From contig JAOQAO010000150.1 in NCBI GenBank assembly GCA_025963485.1, positions 1 through 54,744 on the forward strand: a DNA stretch of 54,744 bases, given 5' to 3'. Below, piece by piece: positions 1 to 7,204 of this stretch. The notes under the pieces are model-generated. The model did not search any database. It saw only the letters and a list, made by a program, of their open reading frames with translations, and was not told where the DNA came from. Position 1 is the stretch's first letter. Each line of letters opens with the position of its first letter. Source of the stretch: Bacteroidota bacterium (GTDB taxonomy: Bacteria; Bacteroidota; Bacteroidia; Chitinophagales; LD1). The position numbers were made by a program, and so were the translations under genes.

Positions 1-2177
1 ACCGTATAGACTCCCGGAGCCAGTCCATTCAGATGAGCGGTCGTGTCATTATTACTCCATATATAGTGATAGCTGTTTCCGCCGGAAAATAGGTCGATCG
101 TGCCTACATCCCTACCAGGGCAAGGCGGATCAGATTGGCCGGGTGTAATGATCATAGGTAACTTAGCCTGAGCAATGAATGTGTCCACTGCCGGGCAAAG
201 GTTCGGCGCCGTCGCTGTCACATAATATATAGCGCCTGTCACGGGTACGATGCTGATCGAAGATGTGGTCGCTGTCGTGCTCCATGTATAGCCTGAACCT
301 CCGCTGACGATAAGTGTTATAGGGTCACCTGCACATCGCTGCGGCGCTTGCTGCGTGATGATAGGCTGTGTCGAGGGCTGTATATGGATGTGCGCCGTAT
401 CTGCAGACGGGCAGCCACCGGTAGCGCCAGTCATATGCACAATAAATATAGAATCTGTAGTGGCCGTGACTGTGTTAGTGGCAGTTGCCGGGCCATTTAC
501 CCATTGATACTGTCCTGTACCACCTGATGCAGTAAGCCTTACCTGTTTGCCGGGGCAGATCGTCGTATCTGTAGTATTGATAGAAAGGAAGGTACCTGAT
601 ACCAGATTAAAACTGAGCACAGTGTCACAGTTGCCGCCATCGCTCACGGTGACGGTATATGGTCCCGGTGCCAGCGAGTCAGTCTGAGCTTGTGTGTCGC
701 CATTACTCCATGCATAGTGATAGGTACCGCCACCTCCGACTGATACGGTTATAGTTCCCATATTCCTGCCGGGACAAGGTGGATTCACGACCTGAATGGT
801 AAAAGACCACGGAGTACCGCCCGGTGGAGTGACAGAGGCAGATGCTGTGCAGCCCGAGGCGTTGGATGCAGTGACCGTATAAGTCCGTACGGGTAAAGGA
901 TATACTCTGATGGCCGGAGTCAAGGCCCCTGTACTCCATATATAGCTGGTGCCGCCGGTGGCGGTCAATGTCAGGGAATCTGTAGGGCAGTGTGCGGTAC
1001 CTGTGGTAGTAATGGATGGCGTAGCTAAAGTACCTATATGCGTAAAGGCCGTATCGACAGACGTGCAACCCGAACTGCTGGTCACAGTGACGATATACAA
1101 CGAGGCGGCATTGACCGTCACGGTGTCGATCGGGCCATGATGCCCATCCGACCATATATAGGTACCAGTAGGTCCTGATGCCGTGATGATGACTTTTTTG
1201 CCGGGGCATACGCTCGTATCTTTTGGGCTGACTGTCAGCGCAGGCCCCGGAGCGTAGGTGATAGATATGACTGTAGACACTACCTGGCATCTGGCGCTGC
1301 CGATATTGCCATGGGCGGCGACTGCGAGGCGGTACAGGTAGGTGCCGTATGTGCTGATGCCGGGGAGATAGGTTGGATTTGTCGCTCCGGTTATGTCGGC
1401 CCATGTAGTGCCTCCATTGGCACTGCGCTGCCACTGATAATCTGTGGAGGCGTAGCATGGCTGTACCTGTGATGTAAGTGTCAGCGCGGGTATCGATCCG
1501 CAGAATGAAACAGTGTCGACAGTGTATCCCTGTATTCCCACACTCGTGAGCGGCCCGACCGCACGGAAACTAATGTCGTCTATTGCCAGGTCGTTACCGG
1601 ATCCACCTGTGGCATTATTGCTGATGCTCAGCACTACCGAGGTGACACCGGCCGGTGTAGTGAAATTGAAACTATGCAGTCCCCATGTAGTACCGGAGAT
1701 CGGTATGTTGCCAGTATTATTGCTTTGCAGCAAGGTACCCGATGGAGTTCTGATACTGAAAGTGAGATTAGGTTCTATATAGCCCGTTCTAGCCACTACA
1801 TTGATCACCCATGCACTAAACAGGTAATCGACACCACCGCATAAGTTGTCAATGGTATCATTGAAAAAAGTCTTGGGCGTAGGATCGGCATTGACCAGCA
1901 TGTAGTAGCCGTTTGTATTGCCGGTATGATCGGTGAGGGTGATCCACCCGCCGAAACATCCTGAAGTATAGTTGGCGATGGTATACTGGCCATCCTGCGG
2001 GCAGGTGGTCGAGACGTAGATCATATTGGTCGTACCCGGGCTCAGGGCGGGACCAGGGTTGGCAGCGCCTGCGCCAAATGTATTATCTACTATAGGATCT
2101 CCTACACTCCCTGTGCACTGGGCAAAGGCGGACATATGGAGCATCCCCAATAATATAAGGGAAAGGACCGTTTTCAT
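1..2177 (-). CDS. Secreted multi-domain Ig-like/SprB-repeat adhesin (C-terminus outside window)
   Basis: The minus-strand frame is open from an ATG at 2177 to the window edge (725 codons plus 2 nt), so the protein is C-terminally incomplete. Residues 1-20 are a signal peptide ending SAFAQ. Residues about 21-210 are a beta-rich module containing NLCGGVDYLFSAWVIN, a type seen at the N-terminus of Bacteroidota surface proteins. Then follow Ig/PKD-like modules: one with YQWQRSANGGTTW, several with the pattern CPG/CPT-x-LTxxGG...YxWSTG, and two SprB-like repeats that begin PPCPGR and end LAPGxYTV; the second is cut by the window edge. Family knowledge: such proteins are exported by T9SS and act in adhesion or gliding. 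I infer that a sorting or gliding-associated C-terminal domain lies outside the window. No enzymatic motif was seen. Confidence 0.85.
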   Translation of the reverse strand, partial: MKTVLSLILLGMLHMSAFAQCTGSVGDPIVDNTFGAGAANPGPALSPGTTNMIYVSTTCPQDGQYTIANYTSGCFGGWITLTDHTGNTNGYYMLVNADPTPKTFFNDTIDNLCGGVDYLFSAWVINVVARTGYIEPNLTFSIRTPSGTLLQSNNTGNIPISGTTWGLHSFNFTTPAGVTSVVLSISNNATGGSGNDLAIDDISFRAVGPLTSVGIQGYTVDTVSFCGSIPALTLTSQVQPCYASTDYQWQRSANGGTTWADITGATNPTYLPGISTYGTYLYRLAVAAHGNIGSARCQVVSTVISITYAPGPALTVSPKDTSVCPGKKVIITASGPTGTYIWSDGHHGPIDTVTVNAASLYIVTVTSSSGCTSVDTAFTHIGTLATPSITTTGTAHCPTDSLTLTATGGTSYIWSTGALTPAIRVYPLPVRTYTVTASNASGCTASASVTPPGGTPWSFTIQVVNPPCPGRNMGTITVSVGGGGTYHYAWSNGDTQAQTDSLAPGPYTVTVSDGGNCDTVLSFNLVSGTFLSINTTDTTICPGKQVRLTASGGTGQYQWVNGPATATNTVTATTDSIFIVHMTGATGGCPSADTAHIHIQPSTQPIITQQAPQRCAGDPITLIVSGGSGYTWSTTATTSSISIVPVTGAIYYVTATAPNLCPAVDTFIAQAKLPMIITPGQSDPPCPGRDVGTIDLFSGGNSYHYIWSNNDTTAHLNGLAPGVYT

Positions 2178-2406
2178 GATGTGTAAATATAGGTTTCTAA
2201 TAACTAATAAAAGGGTTTTAGTCGCAATTTTTAAATTCATCTGCCGCAACAAAAAATGGCTATTGTATAAACGTTCAGCCCCTGATTTAGAATGTTTGGG
2301 ATCTTATATAATGTCATTTTTAGTGCCGTTCGTTCGGTAAAAATCACCGTTCGTTCTATTTTATATGAAATTTACAATATTAAATGTTTAAACACGTAAT
2401 TGTATG

Positions 2407-2414
2407 TATATTTG
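2407..2414 (+). promoter_or_regulatory. Putative -7 box of the YceI gene
   Basis: The sequence TATATTTG matches the Bacteroidota -7 consensus TAnnTTTG exactly and lies 53 nt before the YceI start codon. No clean TTTG -33 element is present at the usual spacing, so the call rests on the -7 box alone. Confidence 0.4.
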
Positions 2415-2467
2415 ATGTCGTAACATTGAATTATTGATTTTAATAACCAAAATAAAAACCAAATATC

Positions 2468-2995
2468 ATGGCAAAATGGACAATAGACCCGACACACTCG
2501 GAGATCCTTTTCAAAGTAAAACACCTGGTGATCACCAATGTCACAGGCTCATTCAATGTATTTGAAGGCGAGGCAGAAACAACAGCCGCTGATTTCGGCG
2601 ACGCAAAGATCCGCTTCTCGGCCAACACCGACAGCGTAGATACCAATCAGGCTCAGCGCGACGCGCACCTGAAATCTGCTGAGTTTTTTGATGCAGAGAA
2701 ATTTCCTAAACTGGAATTCGTCTCCACATCATTTACCAAAACCAGTGGAGACAACTACATCCTCAAAGGCGATATCACCCTGAAAGGAGTGACCAAACCC
2801 ATCGAGCTCAAAGTAGAATACGGCGGCACAGCGGTAGACCCATATGGACAGACCAAAGCGGGTTTTGACGTCACAGGCAGCCTCAACAGGAAAGACTTCG
2901 GCCTCACATGGTCAGCAGTGACCGAAGCAGGTAGTGTAGTCGTATCTGATGAGGTGAAACTCCTCGCTACCATACAAGTGGTCAAACAAGCATAA
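2468..2995 (+). CDS. YceI-family lipocalin-like protein
   Basis: The 175-residue product begins AKWTIDPTHSEILFKVKHL and contains TADFGDAKIRF, HLKSAEFFDAEKFPK and GDITLKGVTKPIEL, the classic order of YceI motifs covering the whole protein. YceI proteins fold as an extended lipocalin-like barrel that binds isoprenoid-type lipids. No signal peptide is present, so this copy is predicted to be cytoplasmic, unlike periplasmic E. coli YceI. The start follows an A-rich leader (ACCAAATATC) typical of Bacteroidota. It appears monocistronic: an Ig-repeat adhesin diverges upstream and a repeat-rich gap follows. The ligand cannot be told from the sequence. Confidence 0.93.
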   Translation: MAKWTIDPTHSEILFKVKHLVITNVTGSFNVFEGEAETTAADFGDAKIRFSANTDSVDTNQAQRDAHLKSAEFFDAEKFPKLEFVSTSFTKTSGDNYILKGDITLKGVTKPIELKVEYGGTAVDPYGQTKAGFDVTGSLNRKDFGLTWSAVTEAGSVVVSDEVKLLATIQVVKQA

Positions 2996-3037
2996 TCAGT
3001 TGTCGGTTGCCTGTTGGCAGTTGACAGGAAATACAAC

Positions 3038-3078
3038 AATACAAAGCGCGGCTCATAAGGCTGTGCTTTTTTGTATCC
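3038..3078. repeat. Terminator-like direct repeat unit, copy 1
   Basis: A unit starting ATACAAA, containing GCTCATAAG and ending TTTTTTGTAT. A similar unit lies at 3369-3408. The ATACAAA and TTTGTAT ends are inverted, so the unit can fold as a weak hairpin with a T run. It lies 43 nt after the YceI stop and could end its transcript. The two copies flank the inverted-repeat element at 3096-3362. Confidence 0.45.
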
Positions 3079-3095
3079 TGATGTACTTCATCTTC

Positions 3096-3362
3096 GTAGG
3101 GACAGGTCGCGACCCAATGTCATTGACTTAGGCTGTTACACTATGCTATTTGCATTAAGCCCATTGCAATGTATTTAAGTCCCTATAGGGATTTAGGGCG
3201 AGGTAAAAGCAATAACAACTAAATTTTAGAGGTTGAAATTTCGACAAATGCAGCCCCTTCGGGGCTTACTGTTTGTAGATACAGGAAATCAAAAATACAA
3301 AGCTCCGTAGGTGCGGCCTGTTTTTCTTAAGTCAATGACATTGGGTCGCGACCTGCCCCTAC
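3096..3362. repeat. MITE/REP-like element with 35-bp terminal inverted repeats
   Basis: Positions 3096-3130 and 3328-3362 are inverted copies of a 35-bp sequence (34 of 35 bases match) that contains the TCGCGA palindrome. The 267-bp interval has no credible gene. It holds two further palindromes, CCCTATAGGG near 3182 and a CCCC-TTC-GGGG hairpin near 3254. This is the layout of a miniature, non-autonomous element or a compound REP. No transposase gene and no target-site duplication were recognised next to it. Confidence 0.6.
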
Positions 3363-3368
3363 ACTAAG

Positions 3369-3408
3369 CATACAAAACCCAGCTCATAAGACAGGCATTT
3401 TTGTATCC
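3369..3408. repeat. Terminator-like direct repeat unit, copy 2
   Basis: Second copy of the unit at 3038-3078 (ATACAAAA...GCTCATAAG...TTTTTGTAT) with several differences in the middle. It sits 7 bp past the right end of the inverted-repeat element. Confidence 0.45.
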
Positions 3409-3415
3409 GCTTATT

Positions 3416-3468
3416 CCCCTCTCCACAAGTGTGGAGAGGGGAAATTAATTTGCCAAAGCAAATTAATT
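3416..3468. repeat. Tandem pair of perfect palindromes (REP-type)
   Basis: Two adjacent perfect hairpins. The first has an 11-bp stem CCCCTCTCCAC/GTGGAGAGGGG (3416-3441) with loop AAGT. The second has an 11-bp stem AATTAATTTGC/GCAAATTAATT (3443-3468) with loop CAAA. They are followed by GGGGTGAGGC. A shorter relative (hairpin plus GGGGTGAGG) occurs at 5298-5334, so this is an interspersed family. An open frame runs through here (3429-3635), but it is made entirely of repeat DNA and is not called. Confidence 0.7.
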
Positions 3469-3600
3469 GGGGTGAGGCAGAGCGCCGCGCCAATACACTA
3501 GTGCAGAAAACGAAAGCACTAAACCAATTGCAAATGTTTTCGAATAAAACCCAATTTGCAGTATATGCCTATATGTACGTATCCTCAAAACTTGCTTGTA

Positions 3601-3628
3601 TTAAAGCCCCCTTTGGGGGTTTGGGGGC
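3601..3628 (+). repeat. 28-bp interspersed repeat (GCCCCC-TTT-GGGGG type), copy 1
   Basis: This 28-bp sequence has a CCCCC-TTT-GGGGG hairpin core followed by TTTGGGGGC. It is identical over all 28 bases to 51673-51700, and a shorter inverted copy lies at 51598-51623. It lies 23 bp upstream of the symporter start codon. Confidence 0.75.
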
Positions 3629-3651
3629 TGATTGATATATTGCATTCATAA

Positions 3652-4986
3652 ATGCAGCAAACTAAACTGCCCCTCAAAATCCTCGTCATATATGGTATCG
3701 GTTGCTTCGGCTGGAGCATCGGACTCAATATCATCTCTGTCCTGCTCAACTATATCTACACACCACCGACCAACTCCGGTATGCAGGACCTCATACCCAA
3801 TGTGATCTGGTTCGGTTATATCAATATCATCTCGATCATCCTGTTCACCGGCCGGGGCTTTGATGCCATTATGGACCCGCTCATCGCAAATTTCAGCGAC
3901 AAGTTGAAAAGTAAGCTCGGCCGCCGTATACCATTGATGCGCGTGGCATTCCTGCCTTTGAGTGTGTTCTGCGTGCTGGTCTTCCTGCCTCTGCACCGCC
4001 ACGACAGCCACGCCAATATCTATTGGCTCGCAGGTATGCAGCTCGTCTTCTATTTTTTCTTCGGCCTTTATACCATACCCTACAATGCACTCCTCGCTGA
4101 CATCGGCCACGATGCCCGCTCGAAGATCGATCTCTCCACCGCCCAGTCGGTAGGTTTCATGGCGGGTGCGCTCGTGTCATCTGCATCTACAGTAGTAGTG
4201 CGCATTATACTTTACACGGGCGTCACGGTCGATCGCCTTTCGGCATACCAGTATGCCATCATAGGGCTCAACGTCATCGCTATGATCTGCCTCGCCATCC
4301 CCGCCTTTGGTATCGATGAGAAAAAGTATGCTGCCAAAGTCAAAAGCACTGGTAGTGTTTTCCACTCCCTCATGACCGCCCTGCGCAACCCCAACTTCCG
4401 CATCTTCGCACTCGCCGATGCCAGCTACTTCATGGCTATCGCCATCATCAGTACCGGGCTGCTCTACTACATCCGCTCCATGCTACGCCTCGACGAGAGC
4501 CTGGGTACAGCTTTCATGCTCGGTATGGTTGTTATTACATTGCTATTCTACGGCGTGGTCAATCGCATGGGCACCCGTTATAGCAAGAAGACCATGATGA
4601 TCATCTCTTTTGCCGCTGCGGCGCTCGTGTTTGGAGAAGTCTTCTTCCTGGGCCATCTGCCCATACATCCGATCATACAGGCATCCGTGCTGGTCATCAC
4701 GTTTGGCATACCCAACGCTTTCCTGCAGATACTGCCCAGCACTGTCATCGCCGACATAGCCCACGACGAACGCGACCGCACGGGCCGCAATGAGGAAGGC
4801 ATGTTCTTCGGGATGCGCGCCTTATTCCAGAAGATAGGCCAGACAGCAGGCCTCACTGTTTTTGCCATGCTCACCATCTTTGGCAAAGACCCCGGCCATG
4901 ACTGGGGCCTTCGCCTTAGCGGCCTGGTAGGAGCGGGGCTCTGCGCCTTCTCCTCCATCATCTATATGCGCTATAGTGAGAAGTAA
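3652..4986 (+). CDS. MFS transporter, GPH-type sugar:cation symporter (MelB-like)
   Basis: A 444-residue polytopic protein with about 12 hydrophobic segments. The loop after the second helix pair has GRGFDAIMDPLIANFSDK followed by KSKLGRRIPLMR, the signature of the glycoside-pentoside-hexuronide:cation (MelB) branch of the MFS. The second half contains the matching DRTGRNEEGMFFGMRALFQK motif. The expected role is Na+- or H+-coupled uptake of a sugar or glycoside across the inner membrane. No neighbouring catabolic gene identifies the substrate. The ATG at 3652 gives a natural N-terminus (QQTKLPLKILVIYG). The 28-bp interspersed repeat just upstream may lie in its leader. The minus-strand small gene downstream is convergent. 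Confidence 0.92.
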   Translation: MQQTKLPLKILVIYGIGCFGWSIGLNIISVLLNYIYTPPTNSGMQDLIPNVIWFGYINIISIILFTGRGFDAIMDPLIANFSDKLKSKLGRRIPLMRVAFLPLSVFCVLVFLPLHRHDSHANIYWLAGMQLVFYFFFGLYTIPYNALLADIGHDARSKIDLSTAQSVGFMAGALVSSASTVVVRIILYTGVTVDRLSAYQYAIIGLNVIAMICLAIPAFGIDEKKYAAKVKSTGSVFHSLMTALRNPNFRIFALADASYFMAIAIISTGLLYYIRSMLRLDESLGTAFMLGMVVITLLFYGVVNRMGTRYSKKTMMIISFAAAALVFGEVFFLGHLPIHPIIQASVLVITFGIPNAFLQILPSTVIADIAHDERDRTGRNEEGMFFGMRALFQKIGQTAGLTVFAMLTIFGKDPGHDWGLRLSGLVGAGLCAFSSIIYMRYSEK

Positions 4987-5008
4987 ATGAAAAAATCAGG
5001 GTCTATTT

Positions 5009-5209
5009 TCACCAGGCTCCATCCCCATTCACCCCACTGTTATTATTTCCGCCCGAAGGCTCGTTCGGAGATTTCTGCTCGTTGTCTTTTTGCTCTTTGT
5101 GCGCAGCATTATATTCTTCTTCATACACCGGGTACCCGAATGGATCCAGCAGGTCCGCATCATGCACTTTCTGTGCTCCGTTATCGCTGTTGTTATTTTG
5201 CGTACTCAT
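5009..5209 (-). CDS. Small hydrophilic hypothetical protein
   Basis: A 66-residue Asn/Glu/Gly-rich product (MSTQNNNSDNG...VNGDGAW) with no signal peptide or membrane segment and the central segment DLLDPFGYPVYEEEYNAAHK. I do not recognise the family. The call rests on an A-rich leader (CCAACTAAATAT before the ATG), ordinary codon use, and the absence of a better frame on the other strand, where a 76-aa frame reads as nonsense. It is probably disordered outside the central segment. It lies downstream of, and in the same direction as, the hypothetical gene at 5336-5626, with a REP-like hairpin between them. Confidence 0.5.
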   Translation of the reverse strand: MSTQNNNSDNGAQKVHDADLLDPFGYPVYEEEYNAAHKEQKDNEQKSPNEPSGGNNNSGVNGDGAW

Positions 5210-5297
5210 ATATTTAGTTGGTTTGTTTAAAGGCTTTTAAAGTTTTATTCTTTATCAGTTTTTTTTAAAATGGACTTCTTTTACCCTCTGGGTTCTT

Positions 5298-5334
5298 CTC
5301 TCTCCTTCGGAGAGGGAAGGCAGATGGGGTGAGG
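5298..5334. repeat. REP-like hairpin, short relative of 3416-3468
   Basis: A CTCTCTCC-TTC-GGAGAGGG hairpin (7 of 8 pairs) at 5298-5316 followed by GGGGTGAGG, the same arrangement as at 3416-3480. It lies just past the stop codon of the minus-strand gene at 5336-5626 and could help end its transcript. Confidence 0.5.
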
Positions 5335-5335
5335 T

Positions 5336-5626
5336 CTAGCATGCCAGCACGTCTTCCACCGCCCTGATACGGATCACCAGCCCCGGGACGCCCTGAGATA
5401 GTTCATCGATCACATCCCCGTCTATAAACACATGGCACTTCACCTGCATCTTATGGCAGTCAAAGTAATATTCCAGCGCCTCATACTGTGTCACAAAAGG
5501 TATCAGCTCCCAATACAGGTAGTTGTTTTCGCCATCATCAGGCATCCATTCCTCTTTGGTACAGAAGTACTTGTACCCCAGCGTCTCTAAGACTGTCAGC
5601 GCCGTTCTATCAAATATCAGATCCAT
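5336..5626 (-). CDS. Conserved-looking hypothetical protein, 96 aa
   Basis: The product MDLIFDRTALTVLETLGYK... is a small soluble protein rich in aromatic and acidic residues (WMPDDGENNYLYWELIPF, YYFDCHKMQVKCHVF), with an alternating alpha/beta look and no signal peptide. I do not recognise the family. It is divergent from the AHSA1 gene; an ATG-proximal near-match to the -7 box (AATATTTG at 5629-5636, minus) begins only 3 nt upstream of the start codon. The opposite strand carries the non-coding 5' extension of the AHSA1 frame, which is a reason to use the shorter start for that gene. Confidence 0.65.
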   Translation of the reverse strand: MDLIFDRTALTVLETLGYKYFCTKEEWMPDDGENNYLYWELIPFVTQYEALEYYFDCHKMQVKCHVFIDGDVIDELSQGVPGLVIRIRAVEDVLAC

Positions 5627-5738
5627 AGCAAATATTTTTCACAGAGAATATATCAGAAACTATACCATTTGTATTGGGAAAAATATGCCCAACTCCAATC
5701 GGCATGATTTTTTGAATACTATCAGCCAAACACTAATA

Positions 5739-6209
5739 ATGCTCATGGAGAAACCGACTGAAGTGCGACAGGTCATCGTCACCCGCACCCTCGATGCTAC
5801 ACCGCAGGTAGCTTTTGAAGACTGGATCTATTCTAATAAGCTATGCCGCTGGTGGGGTCCCAAAGACTTCACCAATCCCGTCTGCACGGTGCACGCACAT
5901 CCCGGTGGCGCTATGCTGGTACATATGCAGGCGCCCGATGGCACTATACATCTTATGAAGGGACTATTTCACGAGGTTCGTCAGCCGGAGCGCATCGTAC
6001 TGACCACCTATGCCATGGACGATCATGATCATCCCGTACTCGAAGTGCTGAACACGATCACTTTTACTCCACAGGAAGATAAGACCCTCATCAAGGTCCG
6101 CGCAGAAGTGCTAAACGCAAAACCCGAAGGTGTGCAGTTTATGGCCGGTATGAAGCAGGGCTGGACAGAGAGCCTCGACAGACTGGCGGCGTTGAACACG
6201 AAGCTCTAA
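5739..6209 (+). CDS. SRPBCC / AHSA1-family protein
   Basis: The 156-residue product reads VIVTRTLDATPQVAFEDWI, then LCRWWGPKDFTNPVC, TYAMDDHDHPVLEVLNTITF and GMKQGWTESLDRLAALN. This is the full-length order of the AHSA1 (activator of Hsp90 ATPase-like) branch of the START/SRPBCC superfamily: the W-W-G-P motif early and the GW-x-E/Q-x-LD-x-L helix at the end. These are hydrophobic-ligand-binding helix-grip folds; the ligand here is unknown. The frame stays open 72 codons further upstream, but that part is antisense to the 5336-5626 gene and does not resemble the family. I therefore start at ATG 5739; a second ATG at 5745 is equally possible. Confidence 0.85.
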   Translation: MLMEKPTEVRQVIVTRTLDATPQVAFEDWIYSNKLCRWWGPKDFTNPVCTVHAHPGGAMLVHMQAPDGTIHLMKGLFHEVRQPERIVLTTYAMDDHDHPVLEVLNTITFTPQEDKTLIKVRAEVLNAKPEGVQFMAGMKQGWTESLDRLAALNTKL

Positions 6210-6421
6210 CCAATAAATTTTTCTCATTTACTACCCTCGATGTAGTTTGGAAAGCTTGCCTCCGGGCAGGCTTTCTTCTTTTATGCCTCACCCTGCCTTG
6301 AGGCTCTATATCCGCATTTGGGGATTTTACGAAACACAAATTGTTGTCAACGACAATAAATCCGGCAGGAATAAGATTTGATTATGTAGCTACATCATTA
6401 AAAATTAAAAACCAAACAAAA

Positions 6422-7072
6422 ATGAAAAATACAGCTATCGCACCTCTCAGGAAGAGTGCCACATCCAAAAACGGATCCAATGGTTCGTCATCCAATGGCT
6501 CAAACGGCAAGGCCTCATCTGATGGCCGCGCATCATCCAATGGCAAGTCTCAGCCAGTTGGCAGCTCCACGCTATCGAGCAAACTGCAAAAGCTATTTGA
6601 AGATGAGCTGAAAGACATATACTGGGCAGAGAACGCGCTCGTCAAAGCGCTCCCTAAGATGGCGAAGAAAGCCACTTCACCCGAACTCAAAGAAGCACTC
6701 GATAAGCACCTCGGGGAAACCAAAGGACAGGTAGGGCGCCTGGAGCAGATTTTTGAGATACTGGGCAAAAAAGCACAGACGAAGAAATGCGAAGCCATGG
6801 CAGGACTGATCAAAGAGGCAGAAGAGATCATGGCTGATACGGATGCAGGGGTCATGCGTGATGCAGGCATCATCAGCGCGGGCCAGAAGGTAGAACACTA
6901 CGAGATAGCAAGCTACGGTACATTGCGCCAGTTTGCACAGACACTAGGCCTCGACGAGGCAGCCGATCTCCTGCAGGAGACACTCGACCAGGAAAAAGCG
7001 GCTGATGAAAAGCTCACCGAGGTAGCAGAGTCGGTAGTCAATGTAGGCGCTGCAGAAGAAGAAGAGGATTAA
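6422..7072 (+). CDS. DUF892 (YciE/YciF-like) ferritin-like protein with disordered N-terminal linker
   Basis: 216 residues. From about residue 55 the sequence SSKLQKLFEDELKDIYWAE, KALPKMAKKATSPELKEAL, HLGETKGQVGRLEQIF and GQKVEHYEIASYGTLRQFA follows the DUF892 four-helix ferritin-like fold, including the E/H positions that form the di-metal site in YciF-type proteins. Residues about 15-55 are a low-complexity Ser/Asn/Gly/Lys linker. YciE/F relatives are associated with osmotic and oxidative stress; the role here is inferred. The ATG at 6422 is preferred to an upstream in-frame start at 6341 because it follows an A-rich leader (AAACCAAACAAAA). A strong hairpin follows the stop. Confidence 0.88.
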   Translation: MKNTAIAPLRKSATSKNGSNGSSSNGSNGKASSDGRASSNGKSQPVGSSTLSSKLQKLFEDELKDIYWAENALVKALPKMAKKATSPELKEALDKHLGETKGQVGRLEQIFEILGKKAQTKKCEAMAGLIKEAEEIMADTDAGVMRDAGIISAGQKVEHYEIASYGTLRQFAQTLGLDEAADLLQETLDQEKAADEKLTEVAESVVNVGAAEEEED

Positions 7073-7109
7073 ACCCTCTGGTACGATGTCATGAGGTTGC
7101 CTCTATTTC

Positions 7110-7162
7110 TCCTCTATACACAGGGTGCAGTAATTTTTTTACTGTGCCCTGTATATAGAGGA
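7110..7162. terminator. Long bidirectional terminator hairpin
   Basis: Arms 7110-7133 and 7139-7162 form a 24-bp stem (three non-Watson-Crick positions) with a T-rich loop. It lies between the convergent DUF892 gene (plus) and the LRR gene (minus) and probably ends both transcripts. Confidence 0.75.
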
Positions 7163-7204
7163 GTTTGCATTATCCAGCCACCAGTATCAAGCATCCGGTA
7201 TCTT

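Noticed and set aside
703-1458. A 251-codon minus-strand frame rich in Arg/His/Tyr
   Set aside because: It is an out-of-frame shadow of the Ig/SprB adhesin on the same strand, whose own frame runs open to the window edge with domain motifs.
3429-3635. A 68-codon plus-strand frame
   Set aside because: Made up entirely of palindromic and interspersed repeat DNA (ends in the KAPFGGLG repeat).
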